From contig MPNW01000560.1 of assembly GCA_011800805.1 (NCBI GenBank), forward strand, positions 121,342 through 185,341: a stretch of DNA of 64,000 nucleotides. Direction: 5' to 3'. The DNA is from Hirudo medicinalis (taxonomy: Eukaryota > Annelida > Clitellata > Hirudinida > Hirudinidae). Of this stretch, positions 1-10,816 are shown one piece after another (the first letter of the stretch is position 1; each line of letters opens with the position of its first letter). The translations under genes were made by a program, and so were the position numbers. The notes under the pieces are model-generated. The model saw nothing but the letters and a program-made list of their open reading frames with translations, ran no database searches and had not been told where the DNA came from.

Positions 1-234
1 TTTCTACTTCTCCCTGCTAAAATGCTTTTTCTTAGATCTGAGGATCTACATTTCATAAAATCATAAATTTTTAAGGCATTAAATAATTTTCAGGGTTTCA
101 AAAATATTACGGAATTTAATGAAATTGTAGGTTATTACATAAATCAGTGTATTAAAAAATAATTCAAATTACGTTTATTTTTACTTAATTTATAAAACAC
201 AAATAAAAACCAATATATGTGAATGATAACTCAG
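1..234. other. Intronic or upstream sequence of the WSC/EGF receptor
   Basis: AT-rich sequence with no coding exon that I can see. The acceptor CAG at 232-234 closes it. In the secreted paralogues further right, a signal-peptide exon and a first WSC domain lie upstream of the equivalent exon. The matching exons of this gene probably lie left of the window. Confidence 0.6.
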
Positions 235-3200
235 ACGTGCCGACATATCAAGGATGCTTCAAAGACGAACAAAGAAGAGATATCGAAAATTGGTTGATTA
301 CTAGCGATACGACCTTGACCATTGACAAATGCTATGAAGGATGCTTAAAAAATAACTATGGCTTTATGGGAGTTCAAGTATGGTTATTTCTTTTTTATTT
401 AGTTGTTTGGCTTGCAGGTTGGCCGAATGGGTTGCGTTCCTGTATGCGGCTAAAGATCGGCTAAATACAAAAATACATCGTTTTATTTGAAAAGTATCGA
501 CAACCCCAGTCTTCAAGCTACAAGCGAACCACTTAGGCTATCACTGCTTGTAAGAGATAGAAATACAGAAAAATATAAGATATTTCAATTTAGAAAACTA
601 AATGATCATTCAGAAAACTAAACAAAACCCGACTGAAGCCAATTAATTTTTATAATCTAATGTTCTTAATTTCTAGCCTTGTTGCAAATTGCAAAACTGA
701 TTCTTCGAATAATTAGATATAATATGCTAATAAATAGGCAATTTTTTAGAGCCCGTAGCGTTCTTAAAATATTGTAATCAGATATGCAAACAAGATTAGT
801 AATGTCTATATAATAATATCACTGTCACACCTAGTTAACTGTTAACTGATGATAAAGACTTACGAAAAAAATACTTGCTGGTAAGGCCTAGAAAGTATAG
901 AAATAATTTTTTATTTAAAAAAATTAATAAAAACATTTTTTCGAAATGTTTTATGATTCTATTTAGTAAGTTTATCATAAAATTACGGTGTGTTCTCATG
1001 GTAAATATTTTAAAGTACGGCTTGTCATTTAGAAGAGATCGTTTGATCAACCGATCGATTATTAAGTAACATTCTCAAGTTATTGTTTTAAATACAAAAT
1101 TTTATTTTTCGCTTCATGAAGCATGATGCATGCTTTTGTGGACCACATTATGGAAAATATGGGAGAGCTGCAGAATCAGATTGCAATGTGAAATGTAACG
1201 GAGATGGAAGGCAAATATGTGGAGGTGATTACAGAAATAGTGTCTATTCGAGTGAGGGTTTCTTTGTTGTTGTTTTTCTTTAATTGTGTTTGTTTGCACA
1301 GTGTTTAATCAAGAAATAAAACCTATTTGTAATTACCCATGGTTCGACATTCTTTAATTACTATACTTAACCAATGAGCGTTAAAATGAGCAATGAACGA
1401 ATTGCAAGCGCATTTTCCGAGTTTCGGTCTGGACTGTCGAGAAGCAGCCACAATAATTAAAGTCCTGTGAGATTGAGGTGTTCGCTGTTAAACCTAAGAG
1501 GAATGTTTCCGAGGTAGTTTAAAGTCTTGCTGAGCCACAACTGGTTATTGAGAAGTGGGGGAATCTCCAAAGGTTTAAGGGCCAACAAAATATATGAACC
1601 TACCATTACACATATATAATGCTGAAACAGTTGTTATTTAAAAAATATTTCTTGAAGTTGGACATCTTCCTGGTCTGAACAAAAGTTATAGTGAAGTATT
1701 TCATTGTCTCAATGGAACAACTGACTTGCATGGTACATGCAGCAGTAAAACATGTCAACATGGATGGAAAGGAACCAAGTGCAACCAACNTGGTCTGAAC
1801 AAAAGTTATAGTGAAGTATTTCATTGTCTCAATGGAACAACTGACTTGCATGGTACATGCAGCAGTAAAACATGTCAACATGGATGGAAAGGAACCAAGT
1901 GCAACCAACGAGGTTTTGATTTACTTTGAATTATAAATGTATTTCTTAAAGTGAATGAGCATTTTTTTCTTTTTATAAAAAAAGAATTAAAATTGTAGAT
2001 TGCACAATAAATAATGGCAGCTGTGGATCACAAAAATGTGCAGAGGTTAAAATTGGCAACCAAATTATTTCTGAATGTGTTTGCAAGGAGGGATTTCAAA
2101 GTATTTCAATTTATGACGAATGCACAGGTTGTGGGTTTTTAGCCGTGTCTTTTTTTTTTATAAATTGGTTATATTCGAAATATAAGCACGAATTTAAAGG
2201 TACTTATTAAACAATTTAAACTCTTATAGATATAGACGAATGCTCACTAAGCAAAGAATTGTATTGCAAAGATGCAACCGCAACTTGCAACAACACCATT
2301 GGATCGTACGATTGTGTTTGTAAAAAGGGATTCGTCAAAAATCCTTCAAACAACTTGGATTGTCAAGGTAAGAATAACACAATATTAAATTGCGCAAAAG
2401 TTAAAAAGTGAAAAAAACTTATTAATCGGTTAAACTTGGAATGACATTTATCGGTGCACATAAAATTACATGAATTATTTTTAAAATTGCTAATATTACC
2501 TGGTGACTAATAATAGCGTAATGTGGTTTTAAATAATCATCAGAAGGAAGAGCAAATGTTCATTTACATCCAATTTTATTTATCCAAATATACCTGCATT
2601 TCTGATGTCCAGATCTCCACTCAATGAAGCAATAAAACAAAATAAATAAAAATAAAAAGAAACAAATAAACAAACATAATTAGTAAATTAGTAAAACAAA
2701 TTCAAAGTTACTGAATAAAAAACACCAGACAGTGCGATAATTTTGGTATGCGACTAGGTTTTGTTAGATCAAAATTTGTTTCTAAAAAGCTTAATGTGGA
2801 TGGTGGATTGTACTTATTAATGCATTTATGCTAAAGAAATATAACCACAAGATATTTTAAAAACATTCAATTACTTTCAACTTTTCAAAGACAAAGATGA
2901 ATGTGAACTTAATCCTTGCAATGAACCATCTGAAACATGCATCAACACCATTGGATCGTTCATGTGTTTGTGTTCAACTGGATATAATTATGCCAATCAA
3001 TCAAATTGNTTTTCAAAGACAAAGATGAATGTGAACTTAATCCTTGCAATGAACCATCTGAAACATGCATCAACACCATTGGATCGTTCATGTGTTTGTG
3101 TTCAACTGGATATAATTATGCCAATCAATCAAATTGTGGAGGTGAGTCTCAGTTTATTTACAACTTTTTTGAGATTAAAATATGTTTATCTTAATTTCAG

Positions 3201-3892
3201 AACAATGTAATGAGAATCTTTATAGATGTGAGAATACGACTTGCTTTAAACTCCATGAATATACATGTGTGGTTTCTAAAGTTACTTATAAACAAATGTT
3301 GGAAGGTAAAATATATATTAAATTTATTAATAATGGTGATGTACATTGAAAATATTTATTAGAGTATCTAGAGACAGAATCTTCAGTTGGATTTGTATAA
3401 GAATTGTTTCAACAGATAAAAGAATTATAATCCTGGCAACATTTCTGACTCTGTCAATGTGCATTGCAATAATTTCGATAGGGATGTTGTTTTACAAAAG
3501 TGAGGACAGCTTTATTACTTCCTTGAGACAATTTTATTGATATTAATGATTTTGAAATGTTGCTCTAAAATGAATTTATATAATAAATACCATAGTAACC
3601 ATCCTCATGAACTCATGAACTATTTCAACTATAAAAGACAAATTTAGATTATAAAATTAGATTATATATTATTAAATTATATAATTCTTTATAATCAAAT
3701 TAATTCTTGCCAGGTAAGAATTTGGATTCTGGGTCAAAGTTGGTTGGGCTGCAAAACAATACTCAACATGCCATCATAACCAAAGCTCATGATAACATCA
3801 TCAAAGACCCATATTACAATGAACTTGATTCGTCATGTCGCCCTTCTGATGATCAAAATTATTCCGATTTTGCAACCTATGAAAATAAATAA
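235..3892 (+). CDS. Transmembrane WSC/EGF receptor, 5' end missing
   Basis: Single-pass membrane protein of unknown ligand; WSC domains are thought to bind carbohydrate. Exons read as 235-377 and 1122-1251 (WSC domain halves, start VPTYQGCFKD and ACFCGPHYGKYG), 1658-1912 (EGF-like), 1999-2127 (EGF-like), 2230-2367 (calcium-binding EGF, DIDEC), 2891-3141 (calcium-binding EGF), 3201-3305 (Cys-rich), 3416-3499 (transmembrane helix, ILATFLTLSMCIAIISIGML) and 3714-3892 (cytoplasmic tail, stop at 3890). All junctions are GT-AG and phases agree once the N-flanked duplications at 1671-1909 and 2882-3136 are collapsed. The tail carries PYYNEL, NYSDF and TYENK: YNEL fits Y-x-x-L and YEN fits the Grb2-type Y-x-N pattern. 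Paralogous to the minus-strand genes at 25.7 and 30.4 kb, which stop before the membrane exons. The domain reading is sure; a signalling role is inference. Confidence 0.82.
410..470 (+). repeat. SINE family 1, 5' fragment
   Basis: Contains the tRNA-like head GGTTGGCCGAATGGGTTGCG shared with the copies at 7.8, 29.4 and 37.5 kb. It sits in an intron and breaks off before the B box. Confidence 0.6.
1671..1909 (+). other. Exact 119-bp duplication around a single N (assembly joint)
   Basis: Bases 1671-1789 and 1791-1909 are identical and separated by one N at 1790. The segment lies inside an EGF-like exon. Removing one copy plus the N leaves an exon of 135 nt, close to the 132 nt of the homologous exon in both paralogues. 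The insertion is 120 nt, so the frame survives and could be mistaken for a real extra EGF repeat. Confidence 0.9.
2882..3136 (+). other. Exact 127-bp duplication around a single N (assembly joint)
   Basis: Bases 2882-3008 and 3010-3136 are identical with one N at 3009. The copy includes the intron-exon border and most of a calcium-binding EGF exon. Collapsing it (128 nt) gives a 123-nt exon that restores phase 1 to phase 1. Left as printed, the exon would shift frame. Confidence 0.9.
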
Positions 3893-4320
3893 AATATATT
3901 TTTGTTTTTAGGATCGATGAATTGGTAATGATATGAACTGAAGTTGATAAATCATTCTAATCTAGTGAGTCAACGTTTTTTCGATTAAATTAAACATTTT
4001 TAGGGCTGCAGGTTAATCTGAGGGAACTCGCGCGATTAATATTTTTATGCAGTTAAAATAATTAACGCGACACTTTAACTCGTTAAAGTTTTATACTTTT
4101 TTAATAAATTATTTTATTAATGTATAATTTCTAAAATATTTTCAACTAATTTTTGTTTTGTAATCCTTTGTTTTTATGTCTTGTTATTTCTTTGGCTTCC
4201 GGCTTCCCATATTATTATTGTGTGCAAAGTGCGAATTGCACTTAAAAACATACGATGGACACAAGTATCTGCATCATCTGCTGCCACTGAAACTTTAGAG
4301 CAGAACCAGAAATTGACAAA
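3893..4320. other. Intergenic, start of hAT relic
   Basis: 3' flank of the receptor gene, AT-rich. From about 4200 it may already be degenerate transposase sequence, but nothing there is diagnostic. Confidence 0.5.
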
Positions 4321-4542
4321 GATTTGTGTCCATTGGAATGGTGGCGGAAATGTGCTCAATCACATGGCCTTGTTGCCAAGTTAGCCTTCAAATACTAAAA
4401 GCTAACTTCTCCAACTACGACTTTGCCATGTGAACGGTTATTTTCCCTTTCTGGACATGTTGTGATTAAGAAACTTGCTTCTCTGTCTTCAGACAGCATT
4501 AACAGACTCGTTTGCCTCAGCAATTGGCTAAATGTGAATTAA
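4321..4542 (+). pseudogene. hAT-type transposase, C-terminal dimerisation region relic
   Basis: Read in one frame from 4321, this gives DLCPLEWWRKCAQ, LPCERLFSLSGHVV and a final INRLVCLSNWL block, with a stop at 4540. The WW, ERLFS and C-terminal NWL elements in this order are the signature of the hAT family dimerisation domain. A TAA at about 4396, inside the block, breaks the frame, and no DDE catalytic region or ZnF-BED remains nearby. It is a dead fragment of a DNA transposon or of a domesticated hAT gene. Confidence 0.72.
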
Positions 4543-6678
4543 TGAACCAGTAAAACCAACCAAAAAAATTTCTTAAAATTTTTAAACTGCTGTTGCGAAA
4601 CAGGAATATAATTGATAAACATTTTAATCCATCTGCAGTCCTAAAATTTTTGAAAGTAAACAACTACAATGAAAGGTTTTATAGTTCGATAGCTTAGGTT
4701 CGTGGTTGAATGCATGGTCACGTTAATGATGTTCTATTTATAAATATTTGAAATATGCTTCGACAAAGAATAGAAATCAATTAAAACAAAGGACTGCATT
4801 AATTTAAAACTTTGTTCCGAAATTATTTCAAATGATTTTCAGGTATTTAAATTCATTAATTGTAAATTATACAATTGACTGTATTCATTACTTTTAATTC
4901 ATTTTAATTCATTTTCCATAATATTTTATAAAATCCTTGACAATTAAAGCTTAAGCTTTATAATTTTCGTTAATTTAATTAATGTATTAATGAAATAATT
5001 AATATTAACTATGTAACGAAAAATAATTTTGTATTAAAGGAAAAAATCGTAAAATCCACAAATTTTGATAAATCCAGTCTAAATATATTAATATTTGATA
5101 ATAATTTCATAAAGTTTAGTCACTTTTCCGCATTTCTGGGTTTTTTTTCATTCAACACGAACATGAATTCTTAATTTCTGAATTAATAAACATTTTATTA
5201 AAAAAACAACAATTTAGACAATGACCATTTAAACCATCATACTTGTACCTGTAGTGTCTTTCCATTACTTTATCGATCATTTTTCAGAAATTAGTTCAAG
5301 TATTGTAATTGGTTAACGGCAGATTTAAACCTTTCTGACTGGAGAATATTGCTGCTTCGTGGAGCAAAAAGTAGTAGTGTCGGCATTAATTATAAAATGT
5401 AAAATTAGCCGTGCATAAAACTGTTCCATTTTTTAAAAGAGCCGTGGTTGCTTAACGAACCAAAAAATTCGAGAGGACAACGCATGGAGTTCACTTGAAA
5501 GTTTGCTTTGAGCTCGTATTTTCATTCGGCTCGAAAACCTCCAAAACATTCGGGTTTGATGTTTAATCATTTATTATGTTTCTCAGTCCCACGACTAAAT
5601 TTGGCAGCAATTTCAAACTTCCTTCTACCGTCGGACCACAGCCTTTCAACCTGAGGATGTCACCTTTTGTTTTTGGCAGCAGTTGCATTAAACGAATTTA
5701 ATAATCAAACAGCAATTTAAAGATGACGAAGGTAAGCCTCTTCCTTTCATCTGCATGAGTTGTATTCATTTGTGTTCTGCTAGTCATTTTGATGTGGATG
5801 ATTGACGTTCTCAACTATCCTGAATTTTAATCGACTTATTTATAGAGTCAACTGAAGCTATCACTTCCTTAAGATTGAATAATTCCATTTAGACGCCATA
5901 CAAATTAACTATTATTACCATTAAACATTTTTTAAGATGTCTTCAGATTTGATTTAGTTTAAATAAATGTTTTTCGTAATGTTTTTCGCCCCAAACTCCA
6001 TTTCGATCGGCTTGAAGGATTAACTCAGTTCATTGTACGTATTGTCTCATACTGATTTGCTCATGCATTACTCAACTCATGCACTTATGAATGTCTCACC
6101 TCACATCGTGAAAGGCTTAAAAATAACGCAACATTAAAATAATGTTACCACCACAATTTATTGGCTTTGAAATTCAAATCATATTTCATTGGGCAGGTTG
6201 AACTGCATTGGACTTCCTAATTGAAAATTGAGAATAATTGAATTTTATAAAATATGAAATCATCAGTTTTATCTTGCATATTAATAGCTTCATGCTACGT
6301 TGTCTAATTAGTAAAGTTAAACGATGTATGTATGATTGATAATATTATCCGAAATAAAATGCTTGACATTTTCATTGTGTTTCTACAATGAAAGTAATTT
6401 TCAGAATTCAGTGATCTTTATTTTTAACGAATTATCCTTTTATTAAAATGATAAAATTTTTTTAAAATGATAAAATTTTTTTAAAATGATTTGAATCGAA
6501 TCAATGAAAAAAACTCTTCAACTCAATCAGGAATACCAAAATTGAATATTAAAATAAAATATCAATATATACTCAAATTGGTAACGAAATGATTAACATG
6601 AGAATTTTTTATGGTTAACTTAAAAAACACAGTTTACATTATTAAGAGCAATTAATTTCTTACTTATTTTGTTGATAG
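4543..6678. other. Intergenic, no gene seen
   Basis: AT-rich and without supported exons. A short direct repeat, two copies of a roughly 20-bp AAAATGATAAAATTTTTTT unit, lies at 6446-6490. No signal-peptide exon for the following WSC pseudogene is recognisable. Confidence 0.5.
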
Positions 6679-7587
6679 CCTCTTGTCAAGAACTTTACGT
6701 TGGATGTTACAAAACATTTTCTGGATCGCTATCAAAAAAAGTTCTCTCGGTTTCTCAATGTCTGAAAAAATGCAGAAGTCAAATATCTTTATTTGCTGCT
6801 TCAAAGGTTGATATTGAGCTAAGAATTATTTGACTGGCCCATATGTGGCCACATAAATAATGATATTGATAATGATAACGATAATATCAACAATAATAAT
6901 AAATAATTCCTTATTTATGAAGAATGGATCAAGTTGTTATTGTGGAAATATAACAAACACGAGAGTTCCATCATCCAATTGCAACTTACCTTGTGGTGAC
7001 AATAATGGAACATGTGGAGGAAATAATTTCTATGCTTTACACAGGTAGTTAAACAAATTTCATCCGATAAAAAGTATATTTTGAAATTGTTCAACTCTCC
7101 GGAATTATGTTTTCATTTTTATTTTGAAGCTTTTCACAGAATCATTAATTTCCAAATAATTTATCCAAAAAAAATGTTTTTTTACCAAGACAAGCATTGA
7201 TTAATACTAAAATGATTTGCAACTAAGGTGTGCCGACATACGTGGGCTGTTTCAATGATACAAGCAACATTTGTTCATCAGGAAATTACACATTTAAGGC
7301 AACTAAGGTAATTTATGTATTTTGATTTTTAAAATGTATCCGATATAACTAATCATTTCAAGCTATGCTGAATCTGCAGAATTCAGTTTTAATCAGTGAA
7401 TTAAATGAATGAAACCTGTCAGATTTTTATTAACGTGTTTCGTTGGACTACCAAAGAATGTTTTTGTGACCAAAAATACGGAAAATATGGAAAATATGGA
7501 AAAGCTCCAGAATGAGAATGTTTCTTGCCATGTTATGGATATGGAAATGAAATTTGTGGGGTCAATGGAGAAATAGTATTTATTCGG
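6679..7587 (+). pseudogene. Decayed WSC/EGF family paralogue
   Basis: Four exon remnants in order: 6679-6806 (first WSC half, ELYVGCYKTF), 6923-7044 (second half with full cysteines, GSSCYCGN and PCGDNNGTCGG), 7228-7307 (second WSC start, VPTYVGCFND, only 80 nt against 140-143 in relatives) and about 7450-7587 (second WSC end, ECFCDQKYGKYGKYGKAPE). Decay is visible. Exon 2 ends in phase 2 but the next needs phase 1. Exon 3 has lost about 60 nt, including a cysteine segment. Exon 4 has a 9-nt repeat, a TGA at 7513 and a one-base shift near its end. No EGF exons follow. An expressed non-canonical transcript is possible but unlikely. Confidence 0.75.
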
Positions 7588-7807
7588 GTGAGCGATCGTG
7601 CTTATGTTAATGTGATACATTGTTAAAATGAAAGTTAAATAAATGTTATGTAATAAAATAACAATAATTGGAGTCACAACTTATTTTACAACATACAATC
7701 TTTTACAATTTCTTGGTTAACCGTGGCGTTTGTTAGGATGATTCAAACCGATTGTATGTTTATTTATAGATTTTATAAAGGTTTGCTTATTAACTAAATA
7801 ACTAACC
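7588..7807. other. Flank of WSC pseudogene
   Basis: AT-rich. No EGF exon of the family is found where one would be expected. Confidence 0.5.
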
Positions 7808-7986
7808 TGGCTTGCAGGTTGGCCGAATGGGTTACGTTCCTGCTTACGGCGGTAATGGCAACAGTAATGTGTCGTGTTCGAACCCAGCCTGCACTGCCGC
7901 AAGTGCCCTTGGGAAGGAGCGCTATATAAATGGTTAACAAGAAGCACCTCTGACGCTACGCATAAGGCGCTATATAAATGGATTAC
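7808..7986 (+). repeat. SINE family 1, best full copy plus second tail
   Basis: tRNA-derived head with A-box-like TTGGCCGAATGG (7819-7830) and a perfect B box GTTCGAACCC (7876-7885), spaced as in a Pol III internal promoter. The body ends in GCGCTATATAAATGG at about 7933. A second GCGCTATATAAATGG tail follows at about 7968-7982 after 35 bp, suggesting a nested or tandem insertion. Confidence 0.82.
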
Positions 7987-9589
7987 ATTTATGCTTACAT
8001 TTAAACAGTTCGCAGGCCCTCTAAAATGACTCATAAATACGTCCTTCAGCTCTCGGCTCAGAACGTTTTTAAATGTCATTGGTCCCACTCAAATGGTATT
8101 ATGTCATTATTTTTATTTGTTGCCATCGGCCTCCGAATATCAAAGCTTTGCCAAGTGACAGGTCAGCTAAAAGTAAAATGGAAAATCAGGGTAGACAAAG
8201 TTACTATCAGAAGGTTTCAAGAAAGGTTTGAGACTGAATGAAATACGAACCATGTGCTCACCTCAAGCTTTTTTCAAGATTGCATATATTAAGAACCCAT
8301 CTGGTCCTCAGACTCATTCCTTTCTTCAACTTCAAAACAATAACTCTTGGATGTTGATTTGAGAAAATCAATTAGTATGGCCCAATCATACATGACACAA
8401 CTCTATCGTGAAGAATTTTGAAACAGTGATGATTCATAAGAGAAATTCACTCATTCATTGTCATTGGAAAGCGAACCACGATTCCCAAACGTTGATTGAC
8501 AAGAATCCCTAATTTATTCTCATGGCACAGTGAAGGTTACGTCACACGTTCTTACTTGTGATTTCATTGAAAGTATGGAAATCGATATCAAACTGATTTT
8601 AGACTGTGTTTTATTCACATTGAATTAAAATTTAAATTAAAATGGTTTAAAATGGCCGTTTTGTACTATGTAAACTTCGCCTCAAAGAATGTAAGTTGGT
8701 TACTCTGCCCAGCTGTGTGTAGGATGAATGATTAACATAAATTATCGTGGCTGGGAAAAAAAAGTTTGGAAAGTTTGACTATATATAAAAATCATGTCTT
8801 GGAGTTATTTTTTAAAATAACGTAAAATAAGAGCACTTATTGTTAATTCTCACTGAAATTCTGATGAAAGAATCTCGTAATCTGAAATGTCTTATGTTAT
8901 GAAATTTTATAGTTATTTTCTGAACATGCTAATGTTTATTTGTTATTTACAAAGTTAAAAGTCAGAATTTCTTGCTAATGTAAAATGCCGTTGAGGATAC
9001 TGGCACAGCAGGATCTCCATCACCAACAACATGTATAACTGTGTTCAATAATTATACAGGTGATGAATAAAACATCCTACAGTATGACCTTCATTAGGCG
9101 GGAAGTAATCCTTTTGAACACTTAATGCCTTAATACTTTTTTGCGATTGAATTATTGTTCCTACTTAAGCGATACAAAAAAAAATAAACATGACTTTACA
9201 ATAATATTAGTTCTATTACTAAGGTGTAATATAATCAGACATGGAACCAAGTTCTAAGGTCCAAGTACAAGTACTCAAGACCCAAGTACGAGCACGACTT
9301 TATTACCTAAAATCGGTATTACACGTGGAAAGTATTCCTTTCAATATTAAAGACGTTCGTTCTGAAAATAAATGGCAGGTATTGTCTATGTTCTTCTAGC
9401 TGTAAAACTTAGTCCATAAAGTATGTGCATGATGACTTGAATAGCGAATAAAGAAATTATATTTGACATATTTCTTTTATAAGTATAAAATATTATTTTA
9501 AATAGGCCATAGATAAATAGATAGAATACTTATTTTTAGAATCTATTGCTTGAAGCCACTAAATTATAATATGCCACTAGCTTAACATA
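7987..9589. other. Intergenic, nothing recognised
   Basis: Mixed composition, no exon with a recognisable domain, no RNA gene seen. Short open frames in the first 250 bases have no supporting features. Confidence 0.5.
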
Positions 9590-10450
9590 AATTCGCCGGA
9601 ACGCCCTCAAGGCCGCAGTGGCCATAGATCTGGGTGTCATCTGCATACTTGTGGCTGGAGAGACCATGGGCGTCAATGAAACCCGCAATGTCTGATAAAT
9701 ATAGGGAGAAAAGAATTGGTCCCAGTACAGAGCCCTGAGGAACGCCTAATTGAATTGCGCTGATAACATTGCCTGAGGAATATTTTGCCTTCTTCCTGAA
9801 AGGTATGTTCTAAACCACTGCAGCGGCGTTTGGTAAACTGCAAATGTTTTATCCAATCTGGAAATGAGGATGTCATGATCCACAGTGTCAAACGCCGCAG
9901 ACATGTCGAAAAGCAGAAGGAGTGAGAAGAGGAAGGGACCAACACCCAATACCATCCTGATGTCAGACACAACTCTCAGGACAGCAGTTTCTTTGGAGTG
10001 GTGCAGACGATATGCTAGCTGAGTCTTGGGGGAATAGTGCATTGTTGTTGAGATGCATGAGGAGACGGCTGAGAACAAAGCTCTCCAGAAGCTTTGAAAG
10101 CACGTTGAGCGTGGGAATTGGTCCGTTTGTCAAAGGCAGTTGTGGGTCAAGTGTAGATTTTTTAAGTATGGGTCGAACCTGTGCCGGTTCGAGGAAACTG
10201 ACCTGAAGATAACGATTTATTAAACAGATGTGTGAGGTAAGGAAGTAATAGATGTAAAAGTTTCTCGAGAGGCCAGGTTGGTATGGGATCAAGGCCACAT
10301 TGCCTGCTAGGGAGAGAACTGATTAACCTCTGGACTTCATCAAAACCCGCAGGGTAGAATTGAAACTCCGAGATGGCAGTAGAAGGCATGAATTTCGGGA
10401 CGGTGCACTTACACTGCTCTCCAATCCTTGCATGTTCTCGCATGCAAGAA
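9590..10450 (-). mobile_element. CR1/L2-like non-LTR reverse transcriptase relic
   Basis: Read on the minus strand across frameshifts, the fragment holds RT blocks in correct order: PSRQCGLDPIPTW, a degenerate PILKK, SKLLESFVLSRL, the block 2a motif FDMSAAFDTVDHDIL (about 9860-9910), WFRTYLSGR, GVPQGSVLGPILFSLYLSD and the catalytic YADD box (about 9620-9635). Both catalytic aspartates of YADD are present, but the reading frame is broken several times and neither endonuclease nor 3' tail is seen. It is a dead 5'- and 3'-truncated LINE copy. Confidence 0.85.
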
Positions 10451-10816
10451 ATAAATAATAATAAATAATTTCTCAGATTAAAATAAAATATTGGTGAGAG
10501 GAGAAACATATTGTGTCCAGGATCGAATAAGCATGCAGGAACACATTTCTTTGTGTAGAACTTTGAGCTAATTATTAAGTTATATTTAGTATATCAATGT
10601 AGTATAAATTATTTTTCTGCTATTATAATTTTCCCACAAATTTTATGATTTTATATTAAAATTTTTAAAATTTTTATTTTCTTTAATTAATGTTTTTTTA
10701 AAAACTCTATTTACAGTCTTTTGAAACCAGCTCTAACTATCGTTCCACTCAATAAATCCATAAATATCTTCAAACATAATTAAAGACCTTAGAAACTTTA
10801 AGAAAATTCTCCAAAT
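10451..10816 (+). other. 5' flank and probable 5' UTR of the HECT gene
   Basis: AT-rich. TTACAG at 10711-10716 after a pyrimidine-rich run looks like a splice acceptor, so a 5' UTR exon probably begins at 10717 and runs into the ATG at 10817. Confidence 0.45.

Noticed and set aside
1671..3136. Extra EGF domains from exon duplication in the receptor
   Set aside because: Copies are 100 percent identical, each split by a single N, and one breaks the frame. An assembly joint explains both.
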